This document shows, piece after piece, positions 27,764-36,577 of a stretch of 64,000 bases of DNA (positions within the stretch are counted from its first letter, which is position 1; each line of letters begins with the position of its first letter). Location: positions 2,418,001 to 2,482,000 of the forward strand of contig NZ_JALLPK010000001.1 in the NCBI RefSeq assembly GCF_023276375.1. Reading direction: 5' to 3'. Source of the stretch: Halocatena marina (GTDB lineage: Archaea; Halobacteriota; Halobacteria; Halobacteriales; Haloarculaceae). Made by a program: the position numbers and the translations under genes. The notes below the pieces were generated by a model. That model searched no databases and was not told the origin of the DNA. It saw only the letters and a list, made by a program, of their open reading frames with translations.

Positions 27764-28756
27764 ATGATCTCAAAGGGCTGTGAACAGTGTGCCGAGGGCG
27801 GCAAGATGGTGCTGTTCGTCTACGGATACTGTGACCAGCGTGATTGCTTTTACTGCCCGCTCGGTGAGAATCGCAAGAACGTCATGGACGTGTACGCCAA
27901 CGAACGGCTGATCGAAGAAGACGAGGACATAATCCGCGAGGCAAAGCGCATGGACGCCCTCGGAACATCGATCACCGGAGGAGAACCACAAGAAGTCCTC
28001 AACCGTACCTGCCGATACCTGTCTCTATTGAAAGATGAATTCGGAGAGGATCATCACACGCACCTGTATACTGGTATTACGGGCGGTCGGGAGAACATGC
28101 GTCGGCTCGCGTCCGCCGGTCTCGACGAGATCAGGTTCCACCCACCGTACGAACTGTGGGGCGATCTCCACGGGACCGAGTGGGAGGATATCCTGTACAT
28201 TGCCCGTGAAGAAGGACTCACACCCGCGTTCGAGATTCCCGGCATTCGGGCCGAATCGGAGTTCCTCACGTTTCTCGATGAGGGCGCAGCGGAGTTCTGT
28301 AACATCAACGAGTTCGAGATGAGCGACGGAAACGCACAACGAATGAAAGAACAGGGCTATGAACTCCGCGATGGCCACATGAGTGCCGTCGAAGGGAGTC
28401 ACGATGTGCTCGAAGAGATGGGCGAGCACGAGCGCGTCTACTTTTGTACCAGCGTGTTCAAGGACGCTGCCCAACACCGCAATCGTCTGAAACGAATGGC
28501 GCGCAATGTTCAACGGCCGTTCGATGAGATAACAGACGATGGAACCCTCGTCTATGGGAAGACGTGGTTGACAGAAGCAGAACTGCAAGCACTCGGTGTC
28601 CCTGAAGAGTACTATACGGTGAAGACGGACCACGTCGAGCTCGCGTGGTGGCTTTTAGAGGAGCTCATCGAAGAAGGCGATGCGGGACGTGGCGAAGTCG
28701 TTGAGCAGTACCCGACTGTGAACGGAACCGTCGTCGAGCGAACGCCGTTGGCGTAG
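27764..28756 (+). CDS. Radical SAM protein (COG2108-like)
   Basis: 330 residues. The iron-sulfur cysteines are C23, C28 and C31 in GYCDQRDCFYCPLG, giving CX4CX2C instead of the usual CX3CX2C. GGEP at 72-75 is the SAM-binding motif. An extra CxxC (CEQC, 6-9) precedes. This pattern fits COG2108, an archaeal group related to pyruvate formate-lyase activating enzymes and of unknown function. A late Cys (VYFCTSVF) could bind substrate or a second cluster. No obvious glycyl-radical partner is nearby. Confidence 0.88.
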   Translation: MISKGCEQCAEGGKMVLFVYGYCDQRDCFYCPLGENRKNVMDVYANERLIEEDEDIIREAKRMDALGTSITGGEPQEVLNRTCRYLSLLKDEFGEDHHTHLYTGITGGRENMRRLASAGLDEIRFHPPYELWGDLHGTEWEDILYIAREEGLTPAFEIPGIRAESEFLTFLDEGAAEFCNINEFEMSDGNAQRMKEQGYELRDGHMSAVEGSHDVLEEMGEHERVYFCTSVFKDAAQHRNRLKRMARNVQRPFDEITDDGTLVYGKTWLTEAELQALGVPEEYYTVKTDHVELAWWLLEELIEEGDAGRGEVVEQYPTVNGTVVERTPLA

Positions 28757-28807
28757 CGCCGGTAGCTTCGTGAGATGGGATCTATCGATTGAGTATAGCT
28801 TTGTACA

Positions 28808-29176
28808 CTATACTAGCGCTTTCATGTCTTCCACAAACTGTTCTGTGTTCTCGAACATCTCATCGAGATCACCTTCGATCGGATCGTGTTCGTAGTCCGC
28901 TGTCTGTCGTCGCGTTCTCATCGCGTTTAGAAAGCGGCCATCATCGCGGCTTGCTTCGTTTTCCATTACGATCTCTTCTCAGAAATCAGATACGACTCCG
29001 TTGTGTGTCGTCGGATCGAATCCTCGCGTATGGAGTACGGCTATTGCTGCGTGAAAACAAGCGTAGTAGAGTCGATTTACGATCGCTCGATCTGTTCCGC
29101 CGGTCTGTCGAAGCTTGGTGGCATCAGCCAACGCCTCGTTGGCCCGCTCGAATTCCTCTGTCGTGTACTCATCCAT
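28808..29176 (-). pseudogene. HEPN-domain toxin gene interrupted by an in-frame TGA
   Basis: From the ATG at 29176 the frame reads 65 residues of a HEPN protein (EYTTEEFERANEALADA, VNRLYYACFHAAIAVL) and stops at TGA 28979-28981. The same frame then continues without a shift for about 56 codons to TAG at 28808. The continuation has the expected family sequence ASRDDGRFLN and RRQTADYEH, which holds the Rx6H RNase-type motif. GGA (Gly) changed to TGA would explain it. The gene overlaps the MNT gene by 8 bases, the normal MNT-HEPN arrangement. Confidence 0.8.
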
Positions 29177-29495
29177 ATAATCGACCCTCTCTCCGTACGT
29201 TTCGCAGAAATGGAAAATCCTTCCGAGACTCAAATTTCTCTCTCGTTTTGATGTGTGGACTTATCACAACGCCGTGTTCGAGACCGATGTCGAACGCTAG
29301 GGCGTAGAGCGTCTCCGCCTCCTCAGTCGTTGTAAGAATCACAAGAATATCGACATCGGAATGTTCGGTCGCCTCGCCTCGTGCTGTACTCCCGTAGAGG
29401 ATAATTTCGTGAATATCATCCCCGAGTACTTCCTTCGCTCCCTGCGCGAACGCCTCAAATGCTCGTTCTCGCTGTCGGGTCGCTTGTGTACTCAT
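29169..29495 (-). CDS. MNT-type minimal nucleotidyltransferase (antitoxin of MNT-HEPN pair)
   Basis: 108 residues. The nucleotidyltransferase signature GSTARGEATEHSDVD is complete (G35-S36, D47, D49). In type VII toxin-antitoxin pairs the MNT protein inactivates the HEPN RNase by AMP transfer. Its partner gene follows with an 8-base overlap but is broken, so the antitoxin gene may now be without a target. The start at 29495 is an ATG close to the fragment at 29505 on the other strand. Confidence 0.88.
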   Translation of the reverse strand: MSTQATRQRERAFEAFAQGAKEVLGDDIHEIILYGSTARGEATEHSDVDILVILTTTEEAETLYALAFDIGLEHGVVISPHIKTREKFESRKDFPFLRNVRREGRLYG

Positions 29496-29504
29496 AATAA
29501 GCCC

Positions 29505-29771
29505 TTAGACGGCCAGTTATTCAATCTCTTGGGTGAATACGCAAAGACCAGTATGATTCCTCCGATGGTGTCCGAATCAACAGTCGAGAACTTCACCATG
29601 ACCGCGTTGGTCGACTCCGATGGGTTAGTTCGATCAAGTACGTACGAAATAACGTATACGACCAGTGAAGGAGAGACACACAGCAGGACGGGTTCGATCC
29701 GGTTCAACGGCGCCGATACCACGACGGTTACCGAACCCGCGTGGGTCGAGGAGGCACAAGCCGAAAGCTAA
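29505..29771 (+). pseudogene. C-terminal fragment of a haloarchaeal secreted lipoprotein (DUF7537-like)
   Basis: About 88 codons in frame, ending at 29771. VENFTMTALVDSDGLVR, then a strand-rich stretch and FNGADTTTVTEPAWVEEA, resemble the C-terminal domain of large secreted haloarchaeal lipoproteins. No signal peptide or N-terminal domain is present, and upstream DNA is the antisense of the MNT gene. It is most simply a remnant of a longer gene. A short expressed protein from the ATG at 29553 cannot be ruled out. Confidence 0.55.
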
Positions 29772-29778
29772 CTAACAA

Positions 29779-31812
29779 TCAGATCTCCGACTCGAGCAGT
29801 TCGATATCCCCGACGATATCGTAGGGATCGTCTCCTGCACGAATTCCTTCCAACATGACGAACGCCGCTTTCGGTGCGAGGAAGTGCCGACAGATCACTC
29901 TTCCGAGTGGCGTCGCGGTCGCCCCGTCGATGAAGTCGTACTGGATGAGTTTTCCGAGCGCGTGTTTCGTCGGCACATCTCCGATCATTCGGTCGTTGAG
30001 ACGCTTTGCACCTCGACCGGCAACAACGATGTTCGCAAGCGTCTCTTCGACGGCCGCTGACTCGTCGTAGGGCGTCACGACTGACTCCATCTCTCCTTTA
30101 AGAAGTTTGAACGCTACCTCATCCTCGGTCATTCCCATGGAGTTATGGTACGTGCCATCGGGTTCGACGAGGAGGTAGACGGTACCTTCGTCGTGGAAGT
30201 CAGGACGTCCCGCGCGTCCGAGCATCTGACTGAACTCCTGCACCGAAAGCCACTCGATGCCCATTGCAAGCGAGTCGAAAATGACCTGCGATGCAGGAAA
30301 GTCGACGCCAGCGGCGAGCGCGGCGGTCGTCACAACGGCAGCGAGCTCCTGATCTGCGAATTTCCGCTCGACCGTCTTTCGGCGCTTATAGTCCAGCCCA
30401 GCGTGATACGGCGCACTATCGTACTCCAGCGACCGACTGATGGAGTGACAGCGCCGCCGTGAATTGGTGAAGATGATGGTCTGGCCGCGATAGTCTTTCG
30501 ACGATTTCGTATCGAATGCACGTCTAACGAGCTTGTTCTCGATATCCGATTTATCGTGCCCGTCCGTGAACGTAACGTGGCGCTCAATAGGAACTGGTCG
30601 CTCCTCGAACTCAATGAGTGTCGCATCGAGCGCGCCCGCGAGCTGTTTGGGGTTGCCTACAGTCGCGGAGAGATACACCCACTGCGTGTCCCCCTTGTCC
30701 TGCTCACAGTAGTGTTTCAAGCGGGAAATGAGGCCATCGAGACGGTGACCGCGTTCGGTTTCCCCAAGGGTGTGAACTTCGTCAATGACGACAGTGCCGA
30801 TATCACCGAGATCCTTCCCGGTGCGAAGAGCGTGGTCGATCCCCTCGTAGGTCCCGACAATAACGTCCGCACCGGGATTGAAGCCCGCACCACCATCACG
30901 GATACGGCTCGCCCCAACCCGAATTGTCACGTCTACGAGAGAGCCGTACGCTTCGTCGAACTGTTCGTGTTTCTGGTTCGCCAGCGCGACGAGTGGGACG
31001 AGAAAGAGCATCTTTCCCTCCCCAGAGAGGATACGATCGATACCGGCGAGTTCACCGATAAGCGTCTTCCCTGTCGCGGTCGCACTCACGACGAGCTGAT
31101 CGCGTCCCGAGAGGACGCCGTTTCTGACCGCGAGACTCTGGACTGGGAGGAGCTGCTCAAACTGTTCGGTGATGAGCGATGCGAGCTTCGGATTGAGATC
31201 AAGCGCATCAGTCGGGACGGGATCGACCGCATCGACCGTGGAGCTAATCTCATCAAACTTCGTAAGTTCGGGGTCGAGACGGCCTTTCAAGAGGTTCACT
31301 ATCCGATCGAGATCGCCGATCTCGACTAACAGATCTTCGAGACGCTCGCGGGCACCGGACTGGAGACTCCGGTAGTTGAGCTCCCGTTCGAGTTCGCGCT
31401 TTGCACAATCGAGACAGATGTGTTCACCGTCGGCACGAATATCCGTCTCACTCGTTAGCGGTGAGTATCGACCCGCGCTCGCGCAGTATCGGCACGTCCG
31501 AACGACCTTTGCACCGAGCTGATAGCCGTCCAGCATCGATCGAATCTGATCGCGTCCGTTCCGTGATGTCTGCTCGGAGATACGGATGCGCGTCGCGCGT
31601 CGTGCGATGTCGACGAACTCCTCGGGCCGACGGAGGTCTTCACCCGACCCTTCACTCACACGAAACCGAGCCGGACGAGGTCCGGCATTCGTCTCTTTCA
31701 GCTCAAGAATCGCCTGCAGCAGCCGCTCGTTATCACGGGTAACGACGACAGTGTAATCGTCGGACCGTTCGTGGAGGAACAGGGTGTCGACCGCCGAAAC
31801 CTGCTGAGACAC
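29779..31812 (-). CDS. DEAD/DEAH-box helicase with DUF5814 zinc-ribbon N-terminus
   Basis: 677 residues. The first 200 or so are a haloarchaeal-specific region with a four-Cys zinc site (CRYC at 107-110 and CLDC at 133-136). The helicase core follows: Walker A SATATGKT at 243-250, DEVH at 344-347, LSATVGNP, then the second RecA-like half with IIFTNSRRRC and QMLGRAGRPDF. The core resembles Hel308/Ski2-type helicases. It probably unwinds DNA or RNA in repair or processing; the substrate is unknown. Confidence 0.92.
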   Translation of the reverse strand: MSQQVSAVDTLFLHERSDDYTVVVTRDNERLLQAILELKETNAGPRPARFRVSEGSGEDLRRPEEFVDIARRATRIRISEQTSRNGRDQIRSMLDGYQLGAKVVRTCRYCASAGRYSPLTSETDIRADGEHICLDCAKRELERELNYRSLQSGARERLEDLLVEIGDLDRIVNLLKGRLDPELTKFDEISSTVDAVDPVPTDALDLNPKLASLITEQFEQLLPVQSLAVRNGVLSGRDQLVVSATATGKTLIGELAGIDRILSGEGKMLFLVPLVALANQKHEQFDEAYGSLVDVTIRVGASRIRDGGAGFNPGADVIVGTYEGIDHALRTGKDLGDIGTVVIDEVHTLGETERGHRLDGLISRLKHYCEQDKGDTQWVYLSATVGNPKQLAGALDATLIEFEERPVPIERHVTFTDGHDKSDIENKLVRRAFDTKSSKDYRGQTIIFTNSRRRCHSISRSLEYDSAPYHAGLDYKRRKTVERKFADQELAAVVTTAALAAGVDFPASQVIFDSLAMGIEWLSVQEFSQMLGRAGRPDFHDEGTVYLLVEPDGTYHNSMGMTEDEVAFKLLKGEMESVVTPYDESAAVEETLANIVVAGRGAKRLNDRMIGDVPTKHALGKLIQYDFIDGATATPLGRVICRHFLAPKAAFVMLEGIRAGDDPYDIVGDIELLESEI

Positions 31813-31867
31813 GGACCCTACTACCCGGCGGGGCTATTTGACTGTCCCGAACTCGATGCACCGTTCA

Positions 31868-32764
31868 TCAGAGACGGGCGTCGAGATCGAGGTACGATTC
31901 AAACGTCGTCAGACTCTCTAGAGCGACACCGAACGCCTCAATGTCGTTCGAATCGGTGGTGTTGTCCATACGGAGTGATTTCGCTTGGTCGGCACCCATT
32001 GGGGCGCCCGGAAGCGGACCGACGACAGTGAGACCGATATCGACGAGCTGCATCGGGATCGGAACGATCGTCACCGACTGTCCACTCGCTCGGTAGACGA
32101 GTTTGGTAACGTCCGCGAGTGTGAGCATTTCCGGGCCGGCAATTTCGTAGGTCCCGTCGAACGCGTCGTCTTCGATCGCATCAGCGAGTATCGGGACGAG
32201 GTCACCAACCCAGATGGGCTGGAACCGAGTACGCGTCCCCCCGCCTGGCAGTCCCGTTACAAACGGCGTGGTGAGTTGTTTTGTGAACGAGACAAATTCT
32301 CCACCGTCACCAAACACGATTGACGGACGAATGATGACGTGGTCGAGAGTGGCATTTCTGATGACGGCTTCGGCCTGACCCTTCGCTTTGATGTATGCTG
32401 TGTCGCCGTTCGGGTCCGCCCCGAGTGCGCTCATCTGAACGATCCGACCAACGTCGTTCTCTTGTGCCGCGCGAACGATGTTTTCGGTCCCGCCGAGATG
32501 GACGTCAAAGTGCTTTCTGTCGCCGCCACTCGGTTTGAACAGCGGCGAGAGGGCGACCAAATTGACGACAACATCCATCCCATCGAACGCAGGCGCGATT
32601 GAATCGTACGCAGTGACATCACCCATCGCCGTCTCGACGCCGTCGGAAAGATTTGTCTCACTTGGAGTGCGCGAGAGTGCGATCACGTCATGACCGCGCG
32701 AGTCTAGTTCATTGCACAACGCCGTCCCGATAAAGCCGCTCCCACCGACGACTAGCACACTCAT
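31868..32764 (-). CDS. NAD(P)-binding NDUFA9-like / extended SDR protein
   Basis: 298 residues from the ATG at 32764. The Rossmann motif GGSGFIGTAL is at the N-terminus, with VVNLVALSPLF and the GDGGEFVSF/LPGGGTRTRFQPIWVGDL region typical of the complex I NDUFA9-like atypical SDR group. The catalytic YxxxK is replaced by YIKAK. Archaeal members are of uncertain function and are proposed to act on quinone or lipid-linked substrates. Downstream on the same strand, 55 bases on, is the DUF5814 helicase. Confidence 0.87.
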   Translation of the reverse strand: MSVLVVGGSGFIGTALCNELDSRGHDVIALSRTPSETNLSDGVETAMGDVTAYDSIAPAFDGMDVVVNLVALSPLFKPSGGDRKHFDVHLGGTENIVRAAQENDVGRIVQMSALGADPNGDTAYIKAKGQAEAVIRNATLDHVIIRPSIVFGDGGEFVSFTKQLTTPFVTGLPGGGTRTRFQPIWVGDLVPILADAIEDDAFDGTYEIAGPEMLTLADVTKLVYRASGQSVTIVPIPMQLVDIGLTVVGPLPGAPMGADQAKSLRMDNTTDSNDIEAFGVALESLTTFESYLDLDARL

Positions 32765-32945
32765 AGTATCATATTTGTTCGATAAAGACGTAAAACTATC
32801 GTGCGAATACAATCGGTTTCAGTCTACTGAGAAGACTGTTGTACAGAGTAGCAATACGGGAATGCATGAAACTCAGTTGCATGTTCTCTCAGAGAGGCAG
32901 TTCTGAGACCGTACTGTCTTACTATGAGACCCTCGTATCCGAAGT

Positions 32946-33527
32946 ATGCTTATCACGCTCGAAGGTATCGATGGAGCCGGTAAGACGACAGTGCAAGAGG
33001 CGCTTGAAGCGACTGTCGACGCCGTATTCACAGGGGAACCAACTAGCTCGTGGTACGGAGAAAGCGTCGCTCGGTCGTTGGCTGACAACGAGGCGGATCC
33101 ACTCGCCGAACTGTTTCTCTATACGGCAGATCACGCAGATCATCTCGCTCGGGTAATTCGTCCAGCACTCGATCAGGGTGAAGTCGTTATCTCAGATCGC
33201 TACTCGGACTCACGATATGCGTATCAGGGAGCCAGTTTGGAGGGTGTCGTTCCGCGACCGATGGAGTACATACGTGGGATTCATCAACCATTCACTCGTC
33301 CGCCAGACGCTACGATCTACCTCGATATCTCCCCAGAAGAAGGTGCAAAGCGCGCGGGTGCGAGTGATAAATTCGAACAAGCGGGCTATCTCACAGCCGT
33401 TCAGGAAAACTACGAGCGACTGATCGGATACGATCCCGATCGCTTCATTCGGATCAATGCCGAACGCTCGCCTGAAGCGGTCATCGAGGATGTCGAACGA
33501 GCGATCGAACGGCTGCTAGAAGGGTAA
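32946..33527 (+). CDS. tmk: Thymidylate kinase
   Basis: 193 residues. It phosphorylates dTMP to dTDP. The P-loop EGIDGAGKTT is at 6-15, followed by DRYSDSRYAYQGA (the DRY/H nucleoside motif). The lid region (GAKRAGASDKFEQAGYL) is typical. The start ATG is clear. It diverges from the NDUFA9-like gene with a 181-base intergenic gap that has no gene. Confidence 0.95.
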   Translation: MLITLEGIDGAGKTTVQEALEATVDAVFTGEPTSSWYGESVARSLADNEADPLAELFLYTADHADHLARVIRPALDQGEVVISDRYSDSRYAYQGASLEGVVPRPMEYIRGIHQPFTRPPDATIYLDISPEEGAKRAGASDKFEQAGYLTAVQENYERLIGYDPDRFIRINAERSPEAVIEDVERAIERLLEG

Positions 33528-33609
33528 CAGGGCTTCTTGTCGTTTGTCCCCAAGAATCCTCTATGAATACGAACGCGACACTACCCACTCCTCGACGCTC
33601 TCGATCACC

Positions 33610-33834
33610 TCAGCGTCTGTAGCCGCCGTCGGTGAGAGTGACGCCGTCTCGACGATCATCAAGGATAGAGAATGTATCGTCAATCGCACGGTGTTGCCGT
33701 ACAAGCAGTCGATCGACTGCTTCGGATGCGACTTCCTCCACGGTTACACCGCGCTCGATAGCGATCTGTCGGAGAGACTCGTATTCGTCCTCCGTCAGTT
33801 CGATGTGCACCCGTTTTCTCTCATCTTCTCCCAT
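33610..33834 (-). CDS. Small ribbon-helix-helix-like protein, possible orphan antitoxin
   Basis: 74 residues from the ATG at 33834. A single strand (RVHIELTEDEYESL) followed by two helices (IAIERGVTVEEVASEAVDRLL) fits a VapB-like or CopG-like DNA-binding domain. The charged tail would normally bind a toxin. The frame after its stop can encode only a short tail, and no PIN or other toxin gene is present. It could equally be a stand-alone regulator. Confidence 0.6.
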   Translation of the reverse strand: MGEDERKRVHIELTEDEYESLRQIAIERGVTVEEVASEAVDRLLVRQHRAIDDTFSILDDRRDGVTLTDGGYRR

Positions 33835-33986
33835 ATTCGTCTCAATTATCCCCCGACACATAATTTTTCTGTATATCAAATGTATTTATAAATCAAAACG
33901 TGTGTTTAATTGTATCAGTCGACGTGCTCGGAGGGCGAGCACAAAGTCCTCCTGAAGCACTTGCTCACTTGCTATCGTTCGTGTTA

Positions 33987-34298
33987 CTATTTCGTTGGTA
34001 GCGTAACCTCCTCGGGTGCGGGCATCCAGAAGTAATCGAACGCGATTCCGATAGTAACCGGCAGTACAACGAGGAGGCCGATCACGAGTCGTGGACTTCC
34101 GATATCGAATCCAAAGCCGGCTGCGCTCATGATTTGCGTAAGGATCACGAGAACCGGAGGGATGATTAAGAGGGCGAACACCACCGGACCCCAACTCGTT
34201 TTGAGTCGGACGCGGAAAAAGCGAGTCATCAGCGCCGTAATGGCGGTATTGACGCCGATCATGACGAGTAGTTGAATGACATCGACGACCGAAACCAT
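33987..34298 (-). CDS. Small integral membrane protein, hypothetical
   Basis: 103 residues with three clear hydrophobic segments (VIQLLVMIGVNTAITALM, VVFALLIIPPVLVILTQIM, LVIGLLVVLPVTIGIAFDYF). The C-terminus MPAPEEVTLPTK is short and cytoplasmic or external. No family is recognised. It diverges from the E1-alpha gene with about 80 bases between starts. Confidence 0.7.
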   Translation of the reverse strand: MVSVVDVIQLLVMIGVNTAITALMTRFFRVRLKTSWGPVVFALLIIPPVLVILTQIMSAAGFGFDIGSPRLVIGLLVVLPVTIGIAFDYFWMPAPEEVTLPTK

Positions 34299-34378
34299 AT
34301 GTGTGGTTTGATTTCTGTCCTCTTTGTCGTGTCGAAGGCCACCGCAACGTCTTTCAGCGTTTGTGCCGATTCGCTTGC

Positions 34379-35395
34379 ATGCACCGGGTCATTGACGAGG
34401 GGGATCTTGCGTCAACGTCGTTCGATATTGAGGAGGCACGCGCGCTCTTGAGAGACATGGTTCGTGCACGAACGTTCGACGATCGGGCGCTCTCGCTCCA
34501 ACGGCGAGGATGGATGAGTGGATATCCACCTTTCCGTGGTCAGGAAGCGTCACAGGTCGGAGCCGCCCACGCGATGGGCGAAAACGATTGGCTCGTGCCG
34601 ACGTACCGATCGAACGCGATGCAACTCGCCCGTGGTGTTCCACCGAGCGATATCCTTCGCTTCCGTCGGGGACATCCCGAGTACCATTCAGATCATCAGA
34701 TTCCCATCTTTCCACAGGCGGTCCCGATTGCCACACAGACACTCCACGCTGTCGGTATTGGAATGGCTCGAAACTATCGACACGGAGACGATGCCCACGC
34801 TGTTCTCTGCTACCTCGGTGACGGTGCAACGAGTGAGGGGGATTTCCACGAAGCGCTCAATTTCGCGGGCGTATTCGACGCTCCAGTCGTTTTCTTCTGT
34901 GAGAACAACCACTGGGCCATCAGTCTGCCCCGCAATCGCCAGACAGCAGCGGACAGTATCGCTATCAAAGCCGAGGCGTACGGATTCGAGGGCAAGCAGG
35001 TTGATGGCAACGATCCACTTGCTGTGCGATCGTCCGTCGAGAGCGCGCTCGAAACCGCCCGAGCAGGCAGTCCAATCCTCATTGAGAGTCTCACGTACCG
35101 TCAAGGAGCGCATTCGACGAGCGACGACCCAGACCGATATCGTGATGACGTCGATCTCCCTGAATGGCGTACCGCCGATCCGATCGAACGCTTCGGGACG
35201 TATCTCCGCGAACAAGACGCTATCGACGACGAGTTCATTCCCACCGTCGAAAACGAAGTTCGTGACGAGATCAGCGACGCTGTCTCGACAATCGAAGAGA
35301 CCGAGACGACAGATCCGTCCGATGTCTTCGACTTCGTCTACGCAGATCTCACGCCGCGGCTCCGAGAGCAACGAGCGTCGATCCAATCACGATAA
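34379..35395 (+). CDS. Thiamine-pyrophosphate dehydrogenase E1, alpha subunit
   Basis: 338 residues from the ATG at 34379. The TPP motif runs from GDG at 147-149 through GDFHEALNFAGV, and FFCENNHWAIS and YRQGAHSTSDDP complete the E1-alpha pattern of pyruvate or branched-chain 2-oxoacid dehydrogenase complexes. It needs a beta subunit, an E2 and an E3; none is encoded within the 20 kb on either side. It may pair with subunits encoded elsewhere. The substrate cannot be decided from this subunit alone. Confidence 0.9.
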   Translation: MHRVIDEGDLASTSFDIEEARALLRDMVRARTFDDRALSLQRRGWMSGYPPFRGQEASQVGAAHAMGENDWLVPTYRSNAMQLARGVPPSDILRFRRGHPEYHSDHQIPIFPQAVPIATQTLHAVGIGMARNYRHGDDAHAVLCYLGDGATSEGDFHEALNFAGVFDAPVVFFCENNHWAISLPRNRQTAADSIAIKAEAYGFEGKQVDGNDPLAVRSSVESALETARAGSPILIESLTYRQGAHSTSDDPDRYRDDVDLPEWRTADPIERFGTYLREQDAIDDEFIPTVENEVRDEISDAVSTIEETETTDPSDVFDFVYADLTPRLREQRASIQSR

Positions 35396-35430
35396 CCAGA
35401 ACAGCTCAAAAATTCGTGGGCATTAACCCG

Positions 35431-35703
35431 TTAGATCGCGTCATCAGGATCGTGTTTTTCCTTCATCCGGGTGACTTCGTCCGCGTACTGTTTCCGGGTT
35501 TTTTCATCTACAAGTGCGAGATTATCCTGTTCGACGAGGAGGCTTGCACTTGTCTCCCGCTCTGAACCGCTGAAACTCGTCACTGCTCGCTCTTTGCGGA
35601 ATTCGTACCGGCCGTCCATCGTTGCGTAGGTGAGAATGATGAGGTTCTGTTCGTCGTCGGAGTATGTGCGTTCAACGAGCCAGACGCGTTCCATTTCGTC
35701 CAT
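35431..35703 (-). CDS. Hypothetical haloarchaeal protein
   Basis: 90 residues from the ATG at 35703. It is soluble, acidic and probably small alpha/beta (ERVWLVERTYSDDEQNLIIL, then YRFEF-like EFRKERAVTSF). The C-terminal helix is strongly charged. No motif is recognised. It is convergent with the E1-alpha gene and divergent from trkA. Confidence 0.65.
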   Translation of the reverse strand: MDEMERVWLVERTYSDDEQNLIILTYATMDGRYEFRKERAVTSFSGSERETSASLLVEQDNLALVDEKTRKQYADEVTRMKEKHDPDDAI

Positions 35704-35817
35704 GATGTTTTGTTGGATTTCCGTATACAAAACTACCATCAGTGTCCGCTACGAGAGACACCGGCAGTCACTGATCCGGTGAGCAGAGTTATGTGTCTCG
35801 CTTGGTTTAGAGTACTC

Positions 35818-36498
35818 ATGCGCTTTGTTATCATCGGCGGCGGGCGTGTCGGAAAGCGGACAGCCCGTGTTCTCGAAGGGGAAGGCTACGATGTGTCGAT
35901 CCTCGAATCGAGTGCCGAGCGGGTCGATCGACTCCGCAAAGAAGGATTCGACGCCGTACAGGGGGACGGCAGCGAGGAGAGCGAACTTCTCGGACTCGAT
36001 CTCGATAGCGCAGATGGCGTCGCTGCACTCACGGGAAGTCTTACTGTTAACGTCATCGCCTGTCTGATCGCCAAAAGCTACGATTGCCGAACCGTGCTTC
36101 GTGTCGATAGTGATTACTACGAGTACCTGTGTCGCAAATACGCGACTGAGATCGACGAAGTGATCTACCCAGAACGGCTCGGTGCCATCGCTGCCAAGAA
36201 CGCTCTTTTAGGCGGCAGCATCCGCGCTATCGCAGATATTGCTCAAGAGATTCAGCTCGTTGAGCTGACGGTGACTGAAGAATCGCCGATGCGGGGGTAC
36301 ACTCTCTCAGAACTTGAGCTCCCAGCCAACTCACGTCTCCTCGGGTTCGGTAAAGCAGGCGATTCGATCCACCTCCCTGCCGAAGATGAATCGCTCGAAC
36401 TCGGCGATCGGCTTGTCGTTATTGCTAACTTCGATGTCCTCGCCGATGTCCGCCGCATCATCGTTGGCGAAAGCGACAGCCAAGCCGCAGCAGTCTGA
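35818..36498 (+). CDS. trkA: TrkA-type potassium uptake regulator
   Basis: 226 residues from the ATG at 35818. The Rossmann nucleotide-binding domain begins FVIIGGGRVGKRTARVLE, and the TrkA-C domain covers about 140-220 (GDRLVVIANFDV). Such RCK proteins bind NAD(H) or ATP and gate a TrkH/KtrB potassium channel. No TrkH gene is nearby, so the partner must be elsewhere. Potassium uptake is central to salt-in haloarchaea. Confidence 0.92.
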   Translation: MRFVIIGGGRVGKRTARVLEGEGYDVSILESSAERVDRLRKEGFDAVQGDGSEESELLGLDLDSADGVAALTGSLTVNVIACLIAKSYDCRTVLRVDSDYYEYLCRKYATEIDEVIYPERLGAIAAKNALLGGSIRAIADIAQEIQLVELTVTEESPMRGYTLSELELPANSRLLGFGKAGDSIHLPAEDESLELGDRLVVIANFDVLADVRRIIVGESDSQAAAV

Positions 36499-36577
36499 TG
36501 CAACCGGAAGTCACAGCCGCAGTATCTCATTTTTATCCCGCGTTGCAACGCTGTCTGTAGATCTGGACTGCGGTGTG

